Source of the DNA: Coffea arabica
Lineage: Eukaryota > Streptophyta > Magnoliopsida > Gentianales > Rubiaceae
Assembly: GCF_036785885.1 (NCBI RefSeq)
Contig: NC_092315.1
Coordinates: 20,376,026 to 20,440,025 of the forward strand
Direction: 5' to 3'
DNA: 64,000 nt
The stretch's first letter is position 1. Each line of letters opens with the position of its first letter. Position numbers and translations under genes: made by a program. A model generated the notes under the pieces. It made no database searches. It had not been told where the DNA came from and saw only the letters and a list, made by a program, of their open reading frames with translations. Below are positions 36,324 to 46,718 of this stretch, piece by piece.

Positions 36324-37644
36324 AAGTGTCAAGTGTAACCTAAGAGGAGGAGTGAATTAAGTTATATAAAAACTAGATAAGTTATGGCAGATTTTATCTA
36401 ATTTTAACTAACCAAATTTATCTAAATGATCACAAACTAAAGCGAGTAAGTAGAAAACAATAAAGATGAGGCAAGTATAGCACCTAAATGAGCAAACAAT
36501 GAGCAATAGATTAAAATAAAGTAAACCAAATGAAATGGTACTCTCATGATACCAAGGTACACTTCCAAGCTTCTCCAAGATCGAAGTTGATCCATTAAAA
36601 AATTCTTCAATATTGATGAAACAATGCCACTTTGTACAAAGATATGATTACCTTTACTCACATTAATCTCTCCTTAGTTGAGTCAAAAGGTTTTACACTT
36701 CCTATATATCTAACCTTTCCAAGCTAAAATTGAATTGCTCACAATTACAATGAAGAATTTTACATGCTTTTCAACCTCATAAAAAACTACAAGTGAACAA
36801 GAGAGAGTATTTTTTTAACCAAAATTACTCTAGAGAGCTTATAATTGATATAGACAAAATTTCTGAATAAGTTTATAGACTTTATGGTATTTATAGGACC
36901 CCAAAAATTGGTTCAAAATGCCCTCTAATAGTCAAGCATTTAATGCAGGAAAAACTAGCCGTTGAAACTATCAGATTTCTGTTCGTTATGCTAGCGTTCG
37001 ATACAATCGTTCAATCAAGGATGAGTAGCTTTGTTGTGTAGATGTTCGGATGGCCAATGCACGTTCTCCTTTGTCCAAGAGTCCATCTGACGGATGACCT
37101 GAGGATTCCAACTTGGCTTTTGAATTTTCGAATGGTCGATAGGGATGCCCATTGTCCGAGAGATTCATTCAATCAAGATTGATATTTGCTCTCCCATGTT
37201 TGGACAGCCGATCCTTGTTTCTTGTGTTCAAAAGTGTGTCCGAAAATGGATGTAGTTCCTTGAAAGGTTGCTTTGTACGTCCAATCCTCCAAGGAGTGTT
37301 TGAAGCTGCGTCCAACAGATTGCGACGCCGTTCATTTCTTCTTGCTTTTCTTTTCTTTTCTTTTTTCACTAGTGATTGAGCACCTGTGCTATCAGAACTT
37401 TCATTGGAAAATATTAGTTCAAATCATCATAACAAAGGATTGAGGGACTGAAGTCTTCAAAGTTATTGGGGATTTTGTATTCTTAATTTCTTAGTACACA
37501 TACATTTGGCTATTAGATGTAAACCCATTGGGTTGCAAAAAAGATGTGCTCCATCATCCCGTATTTGTTCATGGTAATTGGGAGTAGTGGGATCATACCG
37601 GTGATGGTATTGAGGTATAAGATGTATTAAATATCTTTTACCTA

Positions 37645-39872
37645 TTGTTTTAGACGTTTTATCTACTGTAATTCCTCAGTTGATAAAACTTGGACATTTC
37701 ACTTAAAAAGACACTTGGATTCAATTCACTAGCACAAATTTTGGCCTAATTTCCAAGGATGATATACCTCCGAAATGGATAAATTAAACGGTCTATTTAG
37801 TGAAAAACTCGTACGACTTTCATGACGTTCGTGGATGGCTGACCTTTCTAAATCCAAATCTAGCGCTTTCAACTGAATGAAACTTGTGCGGTCTCTGCCA
37901 AAATGATGGTACCAATAATTGCTAAAGTGGGGCTGGGATCATTCTATTTTTCATTGGTTACTTAAAAAAAAAAAAGAATTGAAGTTTAAAGTTTTGACTA
38001 GAGGATGGTTGTCCACTTTCCACTGCTAGTTTGTTTTAGACATTTTATCTACTGTAATTCCTCAGTTGATAAAACTTGGACATTTCACTTAAAAAGACGC
38101 TTGGATTCAATTCACTAGCACAAATTTTGGCCTAATTTCCAAGGATGATATACCTCCGAAATGGATAAATTAAGCGGTCCATTTAGTGAAAAACTCGGAC
38201 GACTTTCATGACGTTCGTGGATGGCTGACTTTCTAAATCCAAATCTAGCACTTTCAACTGAATGAAACTTGTGCGGTCTCTGCCAAAATGAAGGTACCAA
38301 TAATCGTTAAAGAGGGGCTGGGATTATTCTATTTTTCATTGGTTACTTAAAAAAAAAGAATTGAATTTTGAAGTTTCAACTAGAGGATGGTTGTCCACTT
38401 TCCACTGCTAGTTTGTTTTAGACGTTTTATCTACTGTAATTCCTCAGTTGATAAAACTTGGACATTTCACTTAAAAAGATGCTTGGATTCAATTCACTAG
38501 CACAAATTTTGGCCTAATTTCCAAGGATGATATACCTCCGAAATGGATAAATTAAACGGTCTATTTAGTGAAAAACTCGTACGACTTTCATGACGTTCGT
38601 GGATGGCTGACCTTTCTAAATCCAAATCTAGCGCTTTCAACTGAATGAAACTTGTGCGGTCTCTGCCAAAATGATGGTACCAATAATTGCTAAAGTGGGG
38701 CTGGGATCATTCTATTTTTCATTGGTTACTTAAAAAAAAAAAAGAATTGAAGTTTAAAGTTTTGACTAGAGGATGGTTGTCCACTTTCCACTGCTAGTTT
38801 GTTTTAGATGTTTTATCTACTGTAATTCCTCAGTTGATAAAACTTGGACATTTCACTTAAAAAGACGCTTGGATTCAATTCGCTAGCACAAATTTTGGCC
38901 TAATTTCCAAGGATGATATACCTCCAAAATGGATAAATTAAGCGGTCCATTTATTGAAAAACTCGAACGACTTTCATGACGTTCGTGGATGGCAGACTTT
39001 TCTAAATCCAAATCTAGCACATTCAAAGTGGGGCTGGGATCATTCTATTTTTCATTGGTTACTTAAAAAAAAAAGAATTGAAGTTTGATGTTTCGACTAG
39101 AGGATGGTTGTCCACTTTCCACTACTAATTTGTTTTAGACGTTTTATCTATGGTAATTTCTCAGTTGATAAAACTTGGACATTTCACATAAAAAGACGCT
39201 TGGATTCAATTCACTAGCACAAATTTTGGCCTAATTTCGAAGGATGATATACCTTCGAAATGGATAAATTAAGCTGTCCATTTAGTGAAAAACTCGGACG
39301 ACTTTCATGACGTTCGTGGATGGCAGACTTTTCTAAATCCAAATCTAGCGTTTTCAACTGAATGAAACTTGTGCGCTCTCTACTAAAATGAAGGTACCAA
39401 TAATCGTTAAAGTGGGGCTGGGATCATTCTATTTTTCATTGGTTACTTAAAAAAAAAAATCTTGAGGATGGTTGTCCACTTTCCACTGTTAGTTTGATTT
39501 AGACGTTTTATCTACTGCAATTCCTCAGTTGATAAAACTTGGACATTTCACTTAAAAAGACGCTTGGATTCAATTCACTAGCACAAATTTTGGCCTAATT
39601 TCCAAGGATGATAAACCTCCGAAATGGATAAATTAAGCGGTCCATTTAGTGAAGAACTCGGACGACTTTCATGACGTTCGTGGATGGTTGACTTTTCTAA
39701 ATCCAAATCTAGCACTTTCAATTGAATAAAACTTGTGCGATCTTTGCTAAAATGAAGGTACCAATAATCGCTAAAAGTGGGGCTGGGATCATTCTATTTT
39801 TCATTGGTTACTTAAAAAAAAAAAGAATTGAAGTTTGAAGTTTCGACTAGAGGATGGTTTTCCACTGCTAGT
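37645..39872. repeat. Tandem array of about 386-bp repeats, six copies
   Basis: Copies begin with TTGTTTTAGACGTTTTATC or a variant at 37645, 38031, 38413, 38799, 39130 and 39494; the last ends at about 39872. Periods are 386, 382, 386, 331, 364 and 378 bp; the fourth copy has an internal deletion. Every copy contains GACTTTCATGACGTTCGTGG and a poly(A) run before AGAATTGAAG. Copies 1 and 3 share variants (GGTCTATTTAGTG, AATGATGGTACC) that copies 2, 5 and 6 lack, which suggests higher-order duplication or exchange. No coding function is evident. Confidence 0.95.
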
Positions 39873-39936
39873 TTTAGGGTTTGAATTTTGAATCTGACAC
39901 TTGAGTTTGGAAAGGGTATAAGAAGGAGTGGAAGGT

Positions 39937-39937
<1 letters not shown>

Positions 39938-39968
<31 letters not shown>
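39938..39968. repeat. GA-rich microsatellite
   Basis: A run of about eleven GA units preceded by AAGAAAG and followed by GGAGAGGGGGGGAG, at the right end of unit B. Unit C has a shorter purine-rich run at the same relative place (about 42420-42440). Confidence 0.85.
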
Positions 39969-39972
<4 letters not shown>

Positions 39973-40928
39973 GGGGGGAGTGGTCCACAAAAACAGAAGA
40001 TACGTTTTAGATACTTCGGTGGTAATAATCTTTGGCTAATTGGCATTCCTTTGATAAACTCGGTCTAGCCAAAAGTCATAGTTGCAAGCTAATGCTACGC
40101 TGCATGTTCAAAGTAGCAAGGATTCTTAATTCAGCCCTCCAAGCTCAAAAGTTCTGTAATTTAGGGGCAAAATCAAATTGCATCCATCATCTATTTGCTG
40201 ACTAGTCAATTAGAGTCTTTATTCTTAAATGCATGTTCGAAAGGATTACAAGGATATTATACAGACACCAAAAAGTAAAGTGATAGGAATTTAAAGGATT
40301 ACAAGGATACCATCATTATTTGCAGCTTGATGAATTGACCAACAAAACCAAATCCAAAACTAATCAGATTACCTCAGCCGGGATTAGAATCGCCTGCCAA
40401 TTAATTCTATAACAAAACAAGTCATAGTCCACTAAACTTACTAACTGGATAATGTTTGTGAACTGGCTCCAACCTGCTTCTTTGTCCTGAACCGTCTGTT
40501 GGCTTTGGGAACACCTCTGGACATTTTTCACGGATATTGAAGGAAAGAAATTACAAGATTGGGGGTGTCAGACTTGAAAAAAAATGATCTTTTGGGAAAA
40601 TTAATTTACTGTAGTTGTATCTCTATTTGTTTTCTTAACATTTCAAACCTTAATCAGAGCTACAACTTGTAAGTATGTGCTATATCATCTAAAATATGTA
40701 CAATTTTAGAATTTTATTTATTAATTCATGATGATACTAATATTTTCGCAGAGAAACTAACAAAAAAAAAATCCATTATAGTTTCTTTATTTCTTGTTGC
40801 TGTACCAGACTCCCCTCGAAGACCGCATTTGGCTAGGCCGGATGCACTGTAAAATTGGAGAAAGAAGCTGTAACTTTGTCTCCGTTGTGATCTATGTTGC
40901 TGTCTGAAAAGTTGTGCAAGCTCAAGTG

Positions 40929-40930
<2 letters not shown>

Positions 40931-40978
<48 letters not shown>
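40931..40978. repeat. (AT)24 microsatellite
   Basis: Forty-eight bases of pure AT, located where units A and B have a short TATA-like sequence (GTTACATATATGATTG in A). It directly precedes the MITE in unit C. Confidence 0.98.
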
Positions 40979-40980
<2 letters not shown>

Positions 40981-40981
40981 T

Positions 40982-41422
40982 TAGGGGTGTATTCGAACTG
41001 ACTCGAGTTCGAGTAGTGTCATACTCGAAATTGAACTCGATCATTGTTAGTGTTATTTGAGGTCAAGCTCAAACTCAAATGAGTAAAGATTCTTAAGTTC
41101 AAACTCCACTTGAACAAACAGTATATAAGTTCAAGCTCAATTCAATTGAGTTCGAAGATCCTTCCGAGCCATTCGAACTTGAACTCAATTTTTTAGTAGA
41201 AAATTTCACAACTTTTATACTTATAAGTGTAACACACACACACACATATATATTATTTTTAAATTTAAAAAACCTAATTTCTTGAATAAGTTCGTCAAGC
41301 ACTTGAGCCTCCTTCTCTAAGGCTTTTGCTCAACTCGATTTGACAAAATGAGTTACTCAAACTCGAGTCAAACCATTGATCGAGCTGCTCCCGAGTAGCT
41401 CACTTGTAGTTTGAATCTCTAG
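40982..41422. mobile_element. hAT-like MITE in unit C
   Basis: The left end TAGGGGTGTATTCGAAC and the reverse complement of the right end TAGAGATTCAAACTAC form imperfect terminal repeats; the body is rich in ACTCGAGT/GAGTTCGA words and has an (AC)n run near 41232. Units A and B have no insert here, while unit D carries the same element (63174-63570). The 8-bp duplication expected for hAT is not clear. Confidence 0.6.
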
Positions 41423-41953
41423 CAGACTACATATGATTGAGAACATTGAGGGTTTGTGATTCTATTGGGACAAAGACTAAAAAGGATAAGGCTACGTAAA
41501 CTGTATGAAAAAGTCTTTTGTAGCTGCTGTTTTATTGACCCCATATATCATAAATTAAACTAGACTTGAAAGACTTGCATGGGTCATCCACTCTTTTCTG
41601 TGGCGTCCTTTTGTCACACCATATTAGATGCTTGTAGACTGAAGGAATCTATCCTAATTTCTTTTTCTGGAGTCTTGTGCTTGAAAGTCAGTGAAGTGAA
41701 AGCTTTTGAGGTTAGCTCAAATCGTCATGAAACAAAAATTGTAATGTCACTTCTCTTATGAAGTTATTGGGGATTTTGTATTCTTAATTTCTTAGTACAC
41801 ATATATTTGGCTATTAGATGTAAAAGCATGGGGTTAAAAAGAAGGAAAAAAAAAGGCTCCATCAGCCCATTTGTGTTCATGATAAATTGACAGATGTGGG
41901 ATCATATTGATGATGGTATTAAGATGTAAGATCTATTAAATATCTTCAACCGA

Positions 41954-42341
41954 TTGTTTTAGAAGTATTGTCTGCTGCAATTCCGCAGTTGATAAAACTT
42001 GGACATTTCACCTAGAAAGACGCTTGGATTGGATTCACTAGCTCAGATTTCGACCTAATTTCCAAAAATGATACACCTCCGAAATGGATAAATTAAGCGG
42101 TTCATTTAGTGAAAGACTCAGACGACTTTCATGGCGTTCACGGATGGCTGACTTTTCTAATTCCGAATCTAGCGCTTTCAACTGAATGAAACTTGTGCGG
42201 TCTTTGCTAAAATGAAGGTACCAATAATTGCTGAAGTGGGGCTGGGATTATTCTATTTATCATTGGTTACTTACAAAAAGAAAAAATAAAAATTGAAATT
42301 TGAAGTTTCAACTAGAGGACGGCTGTCCACTTCCCACTATC
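41954..42341. repeat. Single 386-bp repeat monomer in unit C
   Basis: One copy of the unit-B monomer, more diverged (for example TTGTTTTAGAAGTATTGTC at its start), at the same place relative to the upstream block. No second copy follows. Confidence 0.9.
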
Positions 42342-42639
42342 AGATATAGAGTTCGAATCTTGGGTGTGACAATTTAGAGGAGATGGAAGAGTATGGGGTG
42401 GGGGTGGAAGTTAAAATAAGAAAAAAAGAGAGCGAGAGGTTTGTCAATCGGCAATATCTACACTATTCCTACTCTAATCTATTTAAGAAAGGAACCAACT
42501 TGACCAAAAGGAGTTAAAGGAAGTAGTTCGCACTTTTATACAAAAAGAGGATCAATTTCTACATTACCCAGATTCTAACCTATCTAGGGACCAACTGGAC
42601 TAAGAGAGGTTAGATGGACTAATTCTCGCATGTAGACAA

Positions 42640-43640
42640 AAGATGTGCACTGCAGCACTTAGGGGCGAAGCTATGTTAAATTGTGGGTGGGCAATTGTCC
42701 CCCTTCAATTTTATAAAATACCCTTAGAGAGTTCGGTAATATTTCGTCTAAATTCCAATAATTACCCTCCTCCTGAAATAAAAGAAATTGGGAGTAAATA
42801 TGTAAAGAATCTTTACTTGCATTTAATGGATGGGATAATAAAGTGGTTTACTTTCAATATTATACTAAGAAGGTAATCCGAAATCATTGACTCATGTGAT
42901 CATGTAACTTATTTCTAGGAGAAAATCAACAAATAATTAAGAGAACAAAAAGCAATGTCTTGTGAATTATAATTTCTAATTCGGATTCAAACTATCAAAG
43001 ATAGATTAAATTACAAGGAGTTAAAACCAAACCAAAGACTTCTCCTAGAAAATCAACAAATAAGCCTTTCAAGATACATCATTATTATTCTTCTTTTTAG
43101 GCCTTTCATTTTATTAGTTGATTTAAAAATGAATTAGTTGTACTTTAATTACTGGTAATTTATTATATTCAATTAATTAAAACATGCATACTTTTTTTTA
43201 TAATATGCTTTTATGAGTTAATTTGCATAACAATTTACTCTTTTGAAAATATGAGTACTCGTCAACGACAATTGTAAATATTATTTATTAATGCCAAAAT
43301 TGAAGATTACTTGAAAAAATTGTTTAGAATAACACTATAGTATTTTTTTATGTGATGTGTGTGAATTAAAAAGGTGAAATGTTGAGACTCTAGAAATTAG
43401 AGATCTTGACTTGTAATCTCCCTGTCCCCACCTGACTTTTTAAATCTCACTTCTCTCATGCTAGAAAAAATTTTAAAAAATAATAATTAAAAAAAGATGG
43501 TTAAAAAATATATTTATTACATGAGTAAAATAATGTTTGAAAAATATTGGTATCCAAATAATATGTGTAGAAATATTTTAGCACACAAATTTTGCTCTCC
43601 TAAGGCCAAGGTCCTAGTTTCGTCACTAGCTACTGCACTG
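42640..43640. mobile_element. Possible non-autonomous DNA transposon
   Basis: The left part (GCACTTAGGGGCGAAGCTATG, then TGGGCAATTGTCCCCC) and the reverse complement of the right part (GTGACGAAACTAGGACCTTGG) resemble the ends of a common plant element with GGGGCGGAGC-like tips. TIRs are degenerate and no duplication was found. The 77-codon frame at 42643 is part of the repeat, not a gene. Confidence 0.35.
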
Positions 43641-44394
43641 GCTTTTAATTTACTGTAGGTGCAGAAATTTGAACCCCTAACATGCAACCAGATTGCACTT
43701 TAACTTTTACCTAGTGGCCAACTACCCTAAGGCGAGTTTGTGAAACCCACGAATGCAGCACCAATTTTATTTCCTTATTTTTATTTAGTTTTTTTTAGCT
43801 TATTTTATTTGCTCAACTAATTAAAAGAATAAAGTTACTAAGTAAAAAGGGAAAAAAAATAAAATGAGGTAACTTTAGGATAGGGCAAGGGATACTAATA
43901 TAAGTAGTGCTAGGTTTAGGGTTTTATTGAAACCTTAGACAGAAAAATAAGCCCAACCTTACCTTCTTTCGTCTGCCTCCCTAGAGCAAGAGCCGTCAGA
44001 GAGGAGAGAAGGAGAAGCGGGCAACATCATCAATCAATCCGACGACTAGGCATCTAAACCTGTAAGTTTCGAGTTTACGCAAGAAAACCCCTCTTTTATA
44101 TTTCAGTAGATGTATTAAATCGTTCTAGGAATTTTATGAACATGTATTGTTGCTATGTGGGTGTAGATATATATGTTTTGATAAGGTTCGTACCTGGGTT
44201 AATAGAAATAGGGGGGATTGATTTAATCTTGAGATTATAGGGTGTTGAATCTGTTAAAAAAAAAAAAAAGGGAAAGGAAAGAACAGCAGCGGCTGCCGCT
44301 ACTCTATCTTGGCTGGACGTTGCAGAGGCAATGCCGCACTTAAGTGAAAAGAATTTCAAGGGGGCTAAAAAAAAAAAAAAAAACGTGACATGAT

Positions 44395-44416
44395 GTCGCC
44401 AGCACTTGCTGGCGAC
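44395..44416. repeat. Perfect hairpin in the LTR, first of a cluster
   Basis: GTCGCCAGCA, a 2-base loop, then its exact complement. About 60-90 bp downstream come a second, imperfect GTCTCCAGA/TCTGGCGA pair and a third perfect hairpin with stem ATGGTTGGCC and loop TTT (44475-44497). The 3' LTR has the same hairpins at 57876-57897, 57934-57954 (perfect there, stem GTCGCCAGA) and 57966-57988. Confidence 0.85.
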
Positions 44417-45661
44417 AAATTGAGGGAATTGGGTCTCCAGACTCTCTGGCGAGTCTGGCGACCATGGTCAGACATGGTTGGCCTTTGGCCAACCATGGGC
44501 CCCACCCAAAATATATTAAAAAAAAAGATAATAATAATACTAATAATAATAATGATAACAATAAACAAAAATAAATAAGTAGAAAGGGAGGCAATTTAAA
44601 CTCGGACCAAGCTATAGTATAAAAATTATTGGTAAATGTTTAATAAATAAATTTTAAATATAACTAAGCCATTCTTATAGTAAATCGTGAGTATTAAAAT
44701 GCAAGACCCAATTTAAGCCAATTGTTAGGATGGAAAGGTTAGTCATGTAAAATTATACTTAGTTAATTACGTATAAGATATTATAATGGAAATCTAAGAC
44801 ACCGTAATTTAGCCGTATAAAGCCAAATTAGACACGGTAAGATAAGTTCTAAATTGTTAAACGAAATGCTTAAAATAATAATAATAACAATAATGCTAAT
44901 AATAGTACAAATAATAACACTAATAATAATAATCATAGCGGTAAATAATAATGTGGATGATAACGCTAATAATAACGATAATACTAATAAGGAATAATTA
45001 TAAATTACAAATTGATATAGTAAGATAGTAGTTAAGATAGTAAGCATGGTTATGAATAATTATTTTCTGTTAAATTGGGAAACTTTACAAAATGCACACT
45101 TTCCAAATTAAGAAACTTTCTAAAAATAGAAACTTTCCAAATTAGGAAACTTTCCAAAAATAGAAATCATCCGATTTGAGGGGAATGCGATTAGGGTCCA
45201 TAAAATGGTCTAGATATGAATCTTGTACTTACTTAGGGGTTGTGTATTTATGCATTTATAGGAAGTAGCAACTAATTAGGGAACCTATGCATTTGATAGG
45301 TGCAATACAAGGACCTAAGGTAGTTTTACTCGAGCAGCCAAACAAAGGTAGGTGGTACTTACCCTTCTGAGATTTCAAATGTGCAAAATGAAATTCTTGT
45401 TTACAATCACATTTTGTTGTGTTGACTAGAAAGGTGTTTGATTAAATGCTTTACTTGGATATTTATGAAAGCTATATTTTACTATACAAAAATGGACCAT
45501 GTGATTATTTGAAATGTTTTGATATGTTCTTATATACAAAATGAGCTGAATCTTTTATGAAAGCAAAGAATTATGTATATGATATATGAAATGAATTTTG
45601 ACAAGTAAAACTCAGAGCAGTCATGGAATAGACGGTAGGGGCTAGAGTCCTGTCTAATCAC

Positions 45662-45851
45662 CATGGTAGCCTGGTATAAAGTCCGGCTGATTGGTAAGGT
45701 CATGGTAGCCTGGTATAGATTCCGGCCGATTGACAAAGCCATGGTAGCCTGGTATAAAGTCCGACCGATTGGCAAAGCCATGATAGCCTGGTATAAAGTC
45801 CGGCCGATTGGCAAGGTCATGGTAGCCTGGAATAAAGTCCGGCTGATTGAC
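45662..45851. repeat. Five 39-bp tandem repeats in the 5' LTR
   Basis: Units begin CATGGTAGCCTGGTATAAAG or a variant at 45662, 45701, 45740, 45779 and 45818. The 3' LTR has only three (59153 to about 59266). The difference of two units accounts for most of the 63-bp length difference between the LTRs. Confidence 0.95.
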
Positions 45852-46657
45852 CCAAGAATGAAATGAGATCAATCGATAGTCATGAAATCTATTAGTCGCT
45901 CACCTAGAAGGGGTCTAATCTCTAGACTGAGTACTCAGTAGCCGGTCATTGCATGTACTTGTTTTGAACTGATCTGATGGAATGATTTATGAACTGGTTT
46001 GAAATGGGACTTATGAACTGATATGAGTTGATTTGCGAATAGATATGAAGGGATTTGTGACTTGAGATGAAATGATTTATGACATTGTGATTTCTCATGT
46101 ATGGTTGTCAACAAAGAGCTTTTAAATTGCATGTCATTCTTTACTACTGATTGCTTTATAAATAACGGTACTTTCAAAATTACGGATGTGAATGATATGC
46201 AACGATTTGAGTTGTACTTATATATGTATGTATCTCTAAAACTAAGAGTGTATGGTCCAATAGAGGGGTAAATATTACCTACTGAGCGATGTGTCGCTCA
46301 ACCCACTTCTTACCATTTTTGCAGATTCTGAAGAGTATGAATTGGTTTATGTAGAAGACCCTGAGAATGACTTTTATTAGTTTTAAATGAATAGAAGTTG
46401 GCAGGCTGGCTACTTCTAGTTGTTAGTCTTATTTACTTTTGTTTCCACTGTTTCAATTGGAGAATAAATATACGAACGTCTTGAATATTCGTAGACTTTC
46501 TCTTATATGTAATCCGTACCGCACTTTATTTAGTTGAATTATTTAGTACTGTTAAAGTTAAATTAGTTAATGTAGCCTTGTATTCTTGAGTGAGACTTGG
46601 GAGTACGGCGAATGTCATGTGACGGGCACGTGCGGACTCGGGACGTGACATTTTTAG

Positions 46658-46675
46658 TGGTATCTGAGCCTAGGT
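46658..46675 (+). other. Primer binding site of the Tekay-type element
   Basis: TGGTATCTGAGCCTAGG lies seven bases after the 5' LTR and matches the complement of plant initiator tRNA-Met (TGGTATCAGAGCCAGG) with one substitution and one extra base. Confidence 0.85.
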
Positions 46676-46718
46676 TCGAGATAAGACCATAAGATAGAAT
46701 AATTCATGAAATAAGTAG

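Larger units (their letters stand above)
35204..39980. repeat. Segmental duplication unit B
   Basis: Unit B is homologous to unit A from 35204 and contains the intron and exon 1 of the peptide gene, the shared upstream block, the 1.1-kb A/B segment (about 36324-37460) and the expanded six-copy 386-bp array. Its right end (a GAATCTGACAC segment, then a GA-rich run at 39938-39968) matches the right end of unit C near 42350-42440, so B and C are direct neighbours in the same orientation. Confidence 0.9.
39981..42440. repeat. Segmental duplication unit C
   Basis: From left to right: about 900 bp shared only with unit D (for example CCAAAAGTCATAGTTGC and ATTCTTAATTCAGCCCTCC), the proximal upstream block (about 40890), an (AT)24 run, a MITE (40982-41422), the rest of the upstream block (41425-41760) and one 386-bp repeat monomer (41954-42341). 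The peptide exons are absent: homology to A and B stops about 20 bp before the position of their start codon. Confidence 0.85.
43739..46650 (+). mobile_element. 5' LTR of the Tekay-type element (2,912 bp)
   Basis: It pairs with 57215-60063. By eye there are about ten substitutions in the first 330 aligned bases, so the insertion is not recent. The LTR contains a hairpin cluster (44395-44500), AAT/TAA-rich microsatellite stretches (44520-44560 and 44870-45000) and five 39-bp tandem repeats (45662-45851). Open frames within the LTR are by-products. Confidence 0.92.

Noticed and set aside
38115..38300. 61-codon minus-strand frame in the 386-bp repeat
   Set aside because: Open in one monomer only; other copies break it, so it is not a coding repeat.
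37645..39872. CRISPR-like or satellite array
   Set aside because: Monomers are contiguous, about 386 bp, with no spacer structure, in a plant genome; a local tandem duplication explains it.
40450..40560. Short minus-strand frames shared by units C and D (for example PKPTDGSGQRSRLEPVHKHY)
   Set aside because: All three frames are about equally similar between the copies, unit D has a stop in two of them, and no known peptide motif fits.
42300..42440. tRNA-derived SINE suggested by GAGTTCGAATCTT
   Set aside because: The same tail ends unit B in a diverged form and there is no A box, poly(A) end or target duplication; it is part of the duplicated unit.
44340..45047. Minus-strand frames rich in Ile/Leu that look like membrane proteins
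   Set aside because: Translation of AAT/TAA microsatellite-like DNA in the LTR; the same frames recur in the 3' LTR.
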